Of a DNA stretch of 64,000 nucleotides, positions 19,055 through 26,671 are shown one piece after another. Origin of the DNA: Crateriforma conspicua (GTDB taxonomy: Bacteria; Planctomycetota; Planctomycetia; Pirellulales; Pirellulaceae); assembly GCF_007752935.1 (NCBI RefSeq), contig NZ_CP036319.1, forward strand, positions 3,472,001 to 3,536,000, given 5' to 3'. The translations under genes and the position numbers were made by a program. Position 1 is the first letter of the stretch, and each line of letters begins with the position of its first letter. Under the pieces are notes generated by a model, which was not told the origin of the DNA, ran no database searches, and worked only from the letters and a program-made list of their open reading frames with translations.

Positions 19055-19513
19055 ATGAGCACTGCAACGTCCACCCCGCAACACCAGTATCACCACGAAT
19101 ATCCGACCGGTGGCCTGATGCCGCCCACTGAAACGCATTCGATCGTGATCGGGTACGTCGTTTGGCTGTTCGGCTTTTTCGGTGCCCACCGATTCTACTA
19201 TGGCAAACAGATCTCCGGCACGATCTGGTTCTTCACGCTGGGCTTGTGTGGAATCGGCTGGCTGATTGACTTGCTGTTGATCCCTGGGATGGACCGTCGC
19301 GCGACGATGCGATTCGCGACCGGACCGTTTGACTACACAGTTGCGTGGATTCTGCTGACCTTCTTGGGCGTGTTCGGTGTCCACCGTTTCTATATGGGGA
19401 AATGGGTCACCGGTGCCATCTATCTGTTGACCGGTGGCCTGCTGGGAATCGGTTGGCTGTATGACCTTTGGACACTGAACGAACAAGTGGATTCGGCAAA
19501 CCGACGTTTTTGA
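19055..19513 (+). CDS. double TM2-domain membrane protein
   Basis: A 152-residue protein starting at ATG 19055; an upstream TTG at 19025 lacks support. It contains two TM2 units, each a pair of hydrophobic helices joined by a short turn. The hallmarks are FGAHRFYYGKQISGTIWFF with GIGWLIDL in the first, and FGVHRFYMGKWVTGAIYLL with GIGWLYDL in the second. Most bacterial TM2 proteins carry one unit, so this is an internal duplication. Function of the family in bacteria is unknown. The N-terminal 35 residues are polar and His-rich. Confidence 0.85.
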   Translation: MSTATSTPQHQYHHEYPTGGLMPPTETHSIVIGYVVWLFGFFGAHRFYYGKQISGTIWFFTLGLCGIGWLIDLLLIPGMDRRATMRFATGPFDYTVAWILLTFLGVFGVHRFYMGKWVTGAIYLLTGGLLGIGWLYDLWTLNEQVDSANRRF

Positions 19514-19532
19514 AGTGATTGCCAGTTGAAGG

Positions 19533-20135
19533 TGTTGTCGGGGCCCAAGCCGCGGAGCGGCGATAGATCCCTGCCGGCCTTCCAGGCCTTTCAGGGCGAG
19601 TGTCAGTTGAGGGCTTTGTCGGGTCCCAAGCCGCGGAGCGGCGATAGATTCCTGCCGGCGGCGCCAGCCGCCGGTATGGAAGCCCATGAGTACCAGTCCC
19701 GAAGGGACGGCAGCGTTAGAATTCTGGCATGTCCTCCTCAACCAGGAGATCAGCTTGCCGGGCACCCACCATCAGCTGCTGTATCACTTCGTCTTCAGCA
19801 CCAAGAATCGGCGACCGTACCTGCAACCGGAAACGAAGGATAAGGTTTTTGAATATCTCGGTGGAACCGCACGAGGACTCGGTGGAGTTCCGATTCGAGT
19901 CGGCGGACATGTTGATCACGTGCACCTGCTGGTCAAGCTAACCACCAAACACTGCATCGCCGACTTCAAAGGAGTCGTTCCAAGATGAGTATGTGCGATT
20001 CTTGCGGAGGCATGGGATCGAGTACGATCCTCGTTACCTTTGGGATTGACCGGAAAGAATGCTATCGACCCTTCGGGTCTGGGTTGATGGCGGGGCTTTC
20101 GGATCCGGTGGCTTTCGCCACCGGCAGGAGGCTGT
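19533..20135 (+). mobile_element. decayed IS200/RAYT-type element, copy A
   Basis: This is the first of two copies matching over about 590 bases, without any length change between 19573 and 20135 here and 22429 onward in copy B. It consists of a transposase remnant flanked by short perfect hairpins: 19655-19674, 19696-19708, 20067-20079 and 20105-20124. Such hairpins are typical of REP sequences moved by these transposases. The 5' end also holds an 84-base-spaced direct repeat (TGTCGGG(G/T)CCCAAGCCGCGG at 19534 and 19618) of which copy B has one unit. A further hairpin at 20198-20217 lies downstream. Confidence 0.8.
19686..20049 (+). pseudogene. IS200-like (Y1/RAYT) transposase, internally deleted and frameshifted, copy A
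   Basis: The first 94 residues match the N-terminal half of a Y1 transposase: HQLLYHFVFSTKNRRPY, then GGTARGLGG and the metal-binding HUH motif in DHVHLLVKL. After HCIADF the frame shifts by one, and the typical C-terminal tail appears in the new frame (19969-20049: KESFQDEYVRFLRRHGIEY then DPRYLWD and stop). The missing middle, about 50 residues in intact relatives, carries the WQ-GYGAF segment and the helix with the catalytic Tyr. The encoded product (ending at 19988 in the first frame) cannot be active. Confidence 0.85.
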
Positions 20136-20342
20136 CGGCCCTCCGGGCCTATTACCAGGGCGAATTCCAGTTGAAGCGATTGCCGGTGTTGTTGAAGGGC
20201 CGCTGAGCGAAGCGGCCAATGTGTTGATGGGCCACCTTGCGGTGTGTCTGTTTTACAATGGTCGATCGATGGGACCTGACGAACGTTTGAGGATCCCATT
20301 CCCGCCGGTCTGTCCTGCCCTTGTATCAATTGGCACCGCCCA

Positions 20343-22373
20343 ATGTTGTCGACGCTTCGTTTGTTTGTTGCGCACTTTGTGCTGTTGTTGTGCTTCCTTT
20401 CAACGGGCGTTTGCCGGGCCGCGGATGAGCCGGCGGGATCCACTGGCCAGACCGAATCATCGCCCGGGGATGACTTGGTCCACCAATACTTCGCCGAACA
20501 AACCAAACAGATTCGTGATCAATGCTTGTCCGATGTCCACACGCTGAAGGAATGGACTCAGCGTCGTGAAATCTATCGATCACAGTTGCTGGACATGCTG
20601 GGGCTGAATCCTCTGCCGCCCCGTGGCGATCTTCAAACGACGGTGACGGGCCAGGTTCAGCGCGAAGGCGTTGTGGTTGAAAAGATCCATTTTCAATCTT
20701 TGCCTGGCCTGTATGTCACGGGAAACCTTTACCGCCCCGCCGAAGTGGACCAACCCCTGCCCGCCATTTTGTACGTGTGTGGCCACGGTAAGGTCGTCGA
20801 AGACGGCGTCAGCTATGGCAACAAGGTCCACTATCAACATCACGGTGCATGGTTCGCACGCAACGGCTATGTGTGCCTGGTTATCGACACGATACAGCTG
20901 GGCGAAATCGAAGGCACCCACCATGGCACCTATCGCAAGAAGATGTGGTGGTGGAACAATCGGGGGTACACGCCCGCCGGAGTCGAAGCGTGGAACTGCC
21001 TGCGCGCGGTCGACTTGCTGCAATCACGCGACGACGTGGACTCCGAACGCATCGGCGTGACCGGACGCAGCGGCGGTGGCGTCTATTCGTGGTGGTCCGC
21101 GGCAATCGACCCACGCATTAAGGTCGCCGTTCCCGTCGCCGGTATCACGAACATGAAGAATCACGTGGTCGACGGTTGCGTCAGCGGTCACTGTGACTGC
21201 ATGTACATGGTCAACACACACCGTTGGGATTTTGCCAAGGTCGCGGCGTTGGTGGCTCCTCGGCCATTGTTGATCTCCAACACCGATCGTGACAGCATCT
21301 TTCCGCTCGACGGCGTCGTCGATTTGCATTCTCAGGTCAGGGACGTCTACGCGTTGTATGACGCCGAACCGAATCTGGGATTGCAGATCACATCGGGGCC
21401 TCACCAGGACACTCAAGAGTTACGCGTTCACGCGTTTCGCTGGTTCAACAAGTATTTGCGCGATGATGAATCGTTGATCGAATCGGTTGCCCGTCCATTG
21501 TTCACGCCCCAGGAATTGAAAGTCTTCGATCGTCTTCCAGGTGATCAACGAGTGACGACGATCCATGAGATCTTTGTCCCACAGGCGTCCGCGAACCAGA
21601 CCATCGATGGTCTGGATGATTTATCGAACAAAGTGCGAAAGCTTCGTGAGATGACCTTCGCGGGATGGCCGGATGGTGGTGACGATCCCGCGCCGCTGAC
21701 ATTACTGCGAACGGTTCAGCATTCTGGGGTCGAAGTGGACTTTCTCGAATATCACAGCCAGTCGCCGTATCGCTTGCCGATGATCTTGGTGCGTCCCACG
21801 GATCCGAGTCGCGGAACCCAATCGTCGGTCGATGTGCATGTTTTGAATGATGAGGGCTGGCAGAGCACGTTTGTCGATTTCAGCTGGAATCGGATCCATG
21901 AGTCCACCGCCGCCGAACTGGTCAAAGCACTTCCGGGTGCTCTGGCTGATTCAAAGCGATCAATACTGAAGCAGCCAACTCTGTTTGTTGCACCGCGTGG
22001 CGTGGGGCCGACGCAGTGGACACGCGACGAACGTCCGCGGACGCACATCCGCCGACGTTTCATGCTGCTGGGTCAGACCGCCGCGGGAATGCAAATCTAT
22101 GATGTGATTCGTGCACTCCGGTCCGTGCAAAACATGGACAGTCTTTCGGCGGAGAAAGGGCCCATCGTCGTTCACGGCCAAGGCGATGCCGCTTTCTGGG
22201 TGCTGTGGGCGTCTCTGTTTGTCGATGACATCGACGAACTTCGTCTCCGCGATTTGCCTTCATCCAATCGCCAAGCACCCGATCTGTTGAACGTCAGCCG
22301 GGTCGTGCGATTGCCCCAAGTCATCGAGATGGTGCAACAGCGAGTCGGAGACGTGCGTATCAGCGGACAATGA
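20343..22373 (+). CDS. secreted alpha/beta hydrolase, acetylxylan-esterase-like
   Basis: A 676-residue protein with a signal peptide (hydrophobic core HFVLLLCFLSTGVCRA, cleavage near residue 27). The hydrolase fold is seen at about 60-390: the nucleophile Ser in GVTGRSGGGVYSWW (about 243), an Asp in NTDRDSIFPLDG (about 316) and a His in SGPHQDTQEL (about 355), giving a complete triad. It belongs with acetylxylan esterase/dipeptidyl-peptidase-like planctomycete hydrolases that probably remove acyl groups from polysaccharides. The C-terminal 280 residues are a second, less clear hydrolase-like region. It is bracketed by the two transposase remnants. Confidence 0.82.
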   Translation: MLSTLRLFVAHFVLLLCFLSTGVCRAADEPAGSTGQTESSPGDDLVHQYFAEQTKQIRDQCLSDVHTLKEWTQRREIYRSQLLDMLGLNPLPPRGDLQTTVTGQVQREGVVVEKIHFQSLPGLYVTGNLYRPAEVDQPLPAILYVCGHGKVVEDGVSYGNKVHYQHHGAWFARNGYVCLVIDTIQLGEIEGTHHGTYRKKMWWWNNRGYTPAGVEAWNCLRAVDLLQSRDDVDSERIGVTGRSGGGVYSWWSAAIDPRIKVAVPVAGITNMKNHVVDGCVSGHCDCMYMVNTHRWDFAKVAALVAPRPLLISNTDRDSIFPLDGVVDLHSQVRDVYALYDAEPNLGLQITSGPHQDTQELRVHAFRWFNKYLRDDESLIESVARPLFTPQELKVFDRLPGDQRVTTIHEIFVPQASANQTIDGLDDLSNKVRKLREMTFAGWPDGGDDPAPLTLLRTVQHSGVEVDFLEYHSQSPYRLPMILVRPTDPSRGTQSSVDVHVLNDEGWQSTFVDFSWNRIHESTAAELVKALPGALADSKRSILKQPTLFVAPRGVGPTQWTRDERPRTHIRRRFMLLGQTAAGMQIYDVIRALRSVQNMDSLSAEKGPIVVHGQGDAAFWVLWASLFVDDIDELRLRDLPSSNRQAPDLLNVSRVVRLPQVIEMVQQRVGDVRISGQ

Positions 22374-22399
22374 ATTAAGCCACACCCTTGGTCGCGGAT

Positions 22400-23026
22400 C
22401 CGGCGGCTTTCGCCACCGGCAGGAGGATGCCGGCCTTCCAGGCCTTTCAGGGCGAGTGTCAGTTGAGGGCTTTGTCGGGTCCCAAGCCGCGAAGCGGCGA
22501 CAGATTCCTGCCGGCGGCGCCAGCCGCCGGTATGGAAGCCCATGAGTACCAGTCCCGAAGGGACGGCAGCGTTAGAATTCTGGCATGTCCTCCTCAACCA
22601 GGAGATCAGCTTGCCGGGCACCCACCATCAGCTGCTGTATCACTTCGTCTTCAGCACCAAGAATCGGCGACCGTACCTGCAACCAGAAATGAAGGATAAG
22701 ATTTTTGAATATCTCGGTGGAACCGCACGAGGACTCGGTGGAGTTCCGATTCGAGTCGGCGGACATGTTGATCACGTGCACCTGCTGGTCAAGCTAACCA
22801 CCAAACACTGCATCGCCGACTTCAAAGGAGTCGTTCGAGGACGAGTATGTGCGATTCTTGCAGAGGCATGGGATCGAGTACGATCCTCGTTACCTTTGGG
22901 ATTGACCGGAAAGAATGCTATCGACCCTTCGGGTCTGGATTGATGGCGGGGCTTTCGGATCCGGTGGCTTTCGCCACCGGCAGCCTGCTGCCGGCCCTCC
23001 GGGTCTTTCAGGGCGAGTGCCATGTC
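22400..23026 (+). mobile_element. decayed IS200/RAYT-type element, copy B
   Basis: Second copy of the element, about 98% identical to copy A by eye, with about ten base changes and no length difference over the shared core. Perfect hairpins lie at 22511-22530, 22552-22564, 22923-22935 and 22961-22980, and one with a single mismatch lies at 22400-22419, just after the esterase stop. It ends about 30 bases from the 3' end of the tRNA-Leu gene. With copy A in direct orientation 2.86 kb away, it brackets the esterase gene. Confidence 0.8.
22542..22905 (+). pseudogene. IS200-like (Y1/RAYT) transposase, internally deleted and frameshifted, copy B
   Basis: Same structure as copy A, with the same deletion junction after HCIADF. 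The C-terminal tail reads in the +1 frame at 22825-22905 (KESFEDEYVRFLQRHGIEY then DPRYLWD and stop). The HUH motif is kept (DHVHLLVKL) but the catalytic-Tyr helix is absent. In the first frame translation runs on to 22943 without family similarity. The shared junction shows the deletion happened before the element was duplicated. Confidence 0.85.
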
Positions 23027-23057
23027 ACACCCCGAACCCAAAGGTTAGAGAAATCAA

Positions 23058-23143
23058 TGCGGCCGAGAGGACTCGAACCTCCACGCCCTGAAACGGGCAC
23101 CAGATCCTTAGTCTGGCGCGTCTGCCAGTTCCGCCACGGCCGC
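23058..23143 (-). tRNA. tRNA-Leu, anticodon AAG
   Basis: Reading the minus strand gives a full class II cloverleaf: 7-base acceptor stem GCGGCCG/CGGCCGC, D arm with GGAACTGGCAGAC, anticodon stem CCAGA/TCTGG with loop CTAAGGA, a long variable arm (GCCC/GGGC) and T arm GGTTCGAGTCC. The long variable arm and A discriminator (base 23058) mark leucine. By position the anticodon is AAG, which would need A34-to-inosine editing to read CUC. The 3' CCA is not encoded. Confidence 0.92.
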
Positions 23144-23284
23144 AAATGATTCGTGGGGGCAGCAAATCGATCAAGAGTTTGGCAGATTCCGCCGGTGCGT
23201 CAACGCCAGCGGTGTTGGTGGATCGCCGAAGTCGCGGGAAATCCGTGGCCGCGTTCCGTTGGTGACAATCGCAGGGATTTGGCG

Positions 23285-25018
23285 TCAATAAACGTGGTTG
23301 CCGAAATCGATCCGCCGCACGCGACGGCCCACGGCGACTTCCGCATGGTCCCAGCCGACGTTCAGCCGGACATCGCCGCCGGAAAATTCGCGGATCGTCC
23401 AGCCACGTCGAGCGGCCGGCGTGTTCGACGGCGGTGCGGCGGCACGCTGGATTCGCTTTTCTCGATTCGCCAGCGATTCGTCAATCGCACCTTCGGTCAA
23501 CTGGCGGAAATAGCCGTCGTCGGACAGTTCGTGATACCTGAGATCGATCTTTTTCTTTTGAGACCAGCTGGCACCCGCACCTTGTCGTTCGATCAGCCAG
23601 CGTTTGGTCAGCCAATCGATCTTGCAAATGGCCGCCGCGAAATCGTCGGCGTCGTGTCGGTAATTCACCAAGGCGTCCAGCAATGATTGCCAGGATGACG
23701 TGATCCGCAACGCTTCGCCGCGGACATTGGCCGGCGTTTGATCAACGAACTTCTGGACCGCCGACAGATAGGCTTGCTGGATCTCCAGTGCCGACATTTC
23801 GCCACGGTCCGTCGCAACCCGCTGTACCAAATGCCAATCACGGCTGATCTGGCGCAACGCGGCAATCGGGCGACGCAAACGGGGCAGCGAATCGGTTTCG
23901 CCTTGTTCGATCATGTCCATGAGCAGGGAAACGGATCCGACTTTGACGTATTCGGCCATTTCCGACATGTTCGAATCGGACAGCCCAATTTGCAGCCGCT
24001 GGCGTTTACGGAACAGCCGCAGCGTTCGCCTCCACGAATCAATCGACTTGCCACACAATTGGCTGAACCAGTGGCCATAAACGAACACGGGGCGTTCGCC
24101 GCTGAACCCGCCGATGTCGGCCAACCGATTGATCACCGACGCCTTAGCGGACAGATAAAAACGTCCTTTAGCGTCCAATTCACCCGCCCCGCCATAGGTG
24201 ATTCGGGTGATCAGCAATGTCGTCAGGTATTGCCGTTGGCGTCGAAACGCGACGTGTCGACCGACAAAACGCAGCCCCCATGCGATCGGATAGTGCGTCG
24301 CTTGGATTAGCCCCATACAAGGGGACCGGATCAAACGTGGGATCGCCAAATATGCCTGGGTGGTACTGGGATCATCGTTTCCGCGGCGGCGTAGCGTCCA
24401 GATTTGAATGACGGTTGCAAACAACAACAGAGCGATCAGTGGTGATGCGGCGATCGCGGCGGCGATCTGTGTCATCCACAGTGCAGCGATGCACAGCCGG
24501 TAGACCCACAACCATGCGCCTTCGGCAACGTCGGCTTCGTAGTTTTCTTGACAGCCATAGACGTGTCCGAGCCCGTCCGCGTTGTTCTTCAAGATGCGTA
24601 AGTCGGCTGCAACATCGCACTTCGAAGCCGCGTCGCGAACCATGTCATCGACGACACGCTGGCTGGCCAACAGATCGCTGGGCGAACGGACTTCCGGCGT
24701 CGCCATTTCGACCAGCCCGCCGGGGACGTCCTGCAACAACGGATGAGCTTCGAAGGTGACCGAGCTGCCGTTGCTGAAGAACACCTGGTCACCGTCGTGC
24801 AGACCGATCGCCGAGGGACGCGATTGACGCATTGCCGAGACGATCGACCGATAGACGGACTTGGCCGACGGCAGCATGCGGTCCAAATCGGTCAATTGGT
24901 CGTGCACCAACGACGCATATTCCGTCTCCATGCCCATCAAACGCGACGCCAACATGTCGCTTTGAAAGGTATCGGTATTCTGCGACCGGCGACGAAGCTT
25001 GGTGGCCGAAGTGTTCAT
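23285..25018 (-). CDS. PafA/Dop-family protein ligase with membrane-segment insertion
   Basis: A 577-residue homologue of the Pup ligase PafA and deamidase Dop, glutamine-synthetase-fold enzymes that activate a C-terminal Glu with ATP. Family signatures in order: MGMETEYA (28-35), VEMATPE (103-109), LKNNADGLGHVYGCQENY (143-160), SDSNMSEMAEYVKVGS (347-362) and, near the C-terminus, KIDWLTKRWLIERQ with IDLRYHELSDDGYF. Between the second and third ATP-site regions is an insertion of about 80 residues containing a 35-40-residue hydrophobic stretch (170-208), probably one or two membrane helices, which PafA and Dop lack. The start overlaps the small upstream gene by ATGA; Met22 is an alternative start closer to PafA. 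No proteasome or Mpa gene lies nearby. Confidence 0.88.
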   Translation of the reverse strand: MNTSATKLRRRSQNTDTFQSDMLASRLMGMETEYASLVHDQLTDLDRMLPSAKSVYRSIVSAMRQSRPSAIGLHDGDQVFFSNGSSVTFEAHPLLQDVPGGLVEMATPEVRSPSDLLASQRVVDDMVRDAASKCDVAADLRILKNNADGLGHVYGCQENYEADVAEGAWLWVYRLCIAALWMTQIAAAIAASPLIALLLFATVIQIWTLRRRGNDDPSTTQAYLAIPRLIRSPCMGLIQATHYPIAWGLRFVGRHVAFRRQRQYLTTLLITRITYGGAGELDAKGRFYLSAKASVINRLADIGGFSGERPVFVYGHWFSQLCGKSIDSWRRTLRLFRKRQRLQIGLSDSNMSEMAEYVKVGSVSLLMDMIEQGETDSLPRLRRPIAALRQISRDWHLVQRVATDRGEMSALEIQQAYLSAVQKFVDQTPANVRGEALRITSSWQSLLDALVNYRHDADDFAAAICKIDWLTKRWLIERQGAGASWSQKKKIDLRYHELSDDGYFRQLTEGAIDESLANREKRIQRAAAPPSNTPAARRGWTIREFSGGDVRLNVGWDHAEVAVGRRVRRIDFGNHVY

Positions 25019-25203
25019 TCACCCGCCTGCGCGACGTCGCTTCGCAGCACGTACTGCCGCGGCTCCACCGTCGCGTCGATACGGATGCGGGTCAAAATCT
25101 CGACCCGACGTTCGGCCGATGTGGTGGTCGCAGATGCGACGTTTTCACCTTTCGATGCGGCATCGGTGTCCGCAATCGTCTGACTATCCGTGGCATTTTC
25201 CAT
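25015..25203 (-). CDS. candidate Pup/UBact-like small modifier protein
   Basis: A 62-residue protein, about the length of Pup (64 in mycobacteria). The first 31 residues are Ala/Ser/Thr/Asp-rich and low complexity, as expected for a disordered tail. The second half is charged (SAERRVEILTRIRIDATVE) and it ends RSDVAQAGE. A C-terminal Gly-Glu is what PafA-type ligases join to lysines, and UBact proteins also end in Gly-Glu. The stop codon overlaps the ligase start (ATGA, 25015-25018), so the two are made together. A GGGGAA tract lies upstream of the ATG but at long spacing. Similarity to Pup outside the end is weak; it could instead be an unrelated small leader protein. Confidence 0.65.
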   Translation of the reverse strand: MENATDSQTIADTDAASKGENVASATTTSAERRVEILTRIRIDATVEPRQYVLRSDVAQAGE

Positions 25204-25870
25204 GACGGTCTCGCTTGTTCCCCGTGAGACGTGCGTGGTGGTAAAGGTGACGATTGGATTGGGATTCGACGATGCAGCGACGAAGGCTCAGATCGACGCG
25301 GCGGACTATTGATTCTATGCGGCCGGCCAACCGCCCGAACAATGTACACCGAGGCGAAGAACTTGTCTCATCCGACACCCCCAAAAGTGCCGGCGATGCG
25401 ATCCCCGTGCCTTGGCCAATCTATCAATGCAAAGGACGCGCCGGATTTCCGCCAATCCCGCCGGTATTTTTTTGCGACCGCCCGATCTTCGCACGGCAAT
25501 TTACCTGGTTTCCCCCAGTTCCCGCGGATGTTCCTGATTTCCTGCCAGACCGACCGTCGGGCCGCCCCAGATCTTCACAATCAACGCGATCTTCCCATTG
25601 AACGACGGATGCAATGGCTTCGCCCATCTAGCGTCGCCGGAATCTGCCGATGAATCTCGCAGACGCTGCTTGGTTTACGGGCGGGGGATGGGCGGTTGGC
25701 ACCGGCGTGTCGACGCGATGGGGAAACGGACGCGTCGGCCCGGCCGGGCTGGCCCCGTCGACTCGGCCCGTCAACTTGGCGATGCGACGGGAATACGACA
25801 CATTGTGGGCCCACGCTGCGTGGGACGAGACATGCCACCGGCCGGATGAAGCGACGGGATACATCTTTCA
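25204..25870. other. intergenic region upstream of the Pup-like operon
   Basis: About 670 bases between two divergent genes. Several open frames of 60-140 codons exist on both strands, but they overlap one another, have atypical composition and show no family features. It must include the promoter for the modifier-ligase pair. No RNA family or strong repeat was recognised. Confidence 0.45.
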
Positions 25871-26662
25871 GTGACCAAGTTGGACGACTGGTACGACCAT
25901 CCACAGTATTTTGACATGGTGTTTCGCGATGAAACGCCTGCGGAAGTGGCCTTTTTCAAAGAAGCATTCGATCGCTATTGCGACGCTCCGGTGCAACGGC
26001 TTATCGAACCCGGTTGTGGCAGCGGTCGTTTGGTCGCGGCATTGGCTGGCGAAGGTTACCAGTGCTGTGGGCTGGACCTGAGCGAACCGATGCTGCGTTA
26101 TTTGCGCAGCCGGCTGCGTCGTCGCGGTTTGGCCGCCGAGGTCATCCAAGGCGACATGATCGACATGCCGGTGGGCGACCAGATCTTTGACGCCGCTTTT
26201 TGCACGTTCAATACGTTCCGCCATTTGTCCAACGACGACGATGCGGTGAAGCACCTGCGGCGTGTTGCCGACCATGTCCGCACGGGCGGTCTGTATTTGT
26301 TGGGGTTTCATATCATCCCGATGGACGCCGATCCGGAATGTACCGAACGTTGGCAAGCGTCCGCGGGCGGCACCAAAGTCCACGTGACGTTGAAGGTGAT
26401 CGATTTCGATCGGAAACAACGCCGCGAAACGCTGCGGGTGTCGATCAAGGCGACACGTCGAAGCGGCGCGGTGCATCGAGTCCGCAGCGAATTTCCGCTG
26501 CGGTTGTACACCGCGTCACAGACGAAACGCTTGTTGGCAAAGGTCGCCGACGTGTGGACGATTCGCAAAATCTTTGACTTCGATTACGACATCGATTCGC
26601 CGCGAAAGTTCGACGACGATTTGACCGACGCACTGTTTGTGCTTCAGCGCACCGGCGATTGA
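25871..26662 (+). CDS. class I SAM-dependent methyltransferase
   Basis: A 263-residue methyltransferase. Motif I is EPGCGSGRLVAALAGEGY (about 47-64), followed by an acidic residue after the second strand (CGLDLSEPML), motif DMIDMPVGDQIFDAAFCTFN, and a post-motif helix VADHVRTGGLYLLGFHI. The start is GTG at 25871: an in-frame stop lies at 25847-25849 and no ATG lies between. The substrate cannot be told from the sequence. The gene ends 9 bases from the convergent oxidoreductase gene. Confidence 0.85.
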   Translation: MTKLDDWYDHPQYFDMVFRDETPAEVAFFKEAFDRYCDAPVQRLIEPGCGSGRLVAALAGEGYQCCGLDLSEPMLRYLRSRLRRRGLAAEVIQGDMIDMPVGDQIFDAAFCTFNTFRHLSNDDDAVKHLRRVADHVRTGGLYLLGFHIIPMDADPECTERWQASAGGTKVHVTLKVIDFDRKQRRETLRVSIKATRRSGAVHRVRSEFPLRLYTASQTKRLLAKVADVWTIRKIFDFDYDIDSPRKFDDDLTDALFVLQRTGD

Positions 26663-26671
26663 CTTGCTGGT

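Noticed and set aside
19526-19843. 105-codon frame in copy A with near-identical twin at 22388-22699
   Set aside because: It is a different frame through the repeated element. The frame with transposase motifs starts at 19686 and 22542.
25231-25653. 140-codon frame upstream of the Pup-like operon
   Set aside because: Overlaps other frames of equal length, has many Arg/Pro/Ser residues and no homology features; the region is better read as noncoding.
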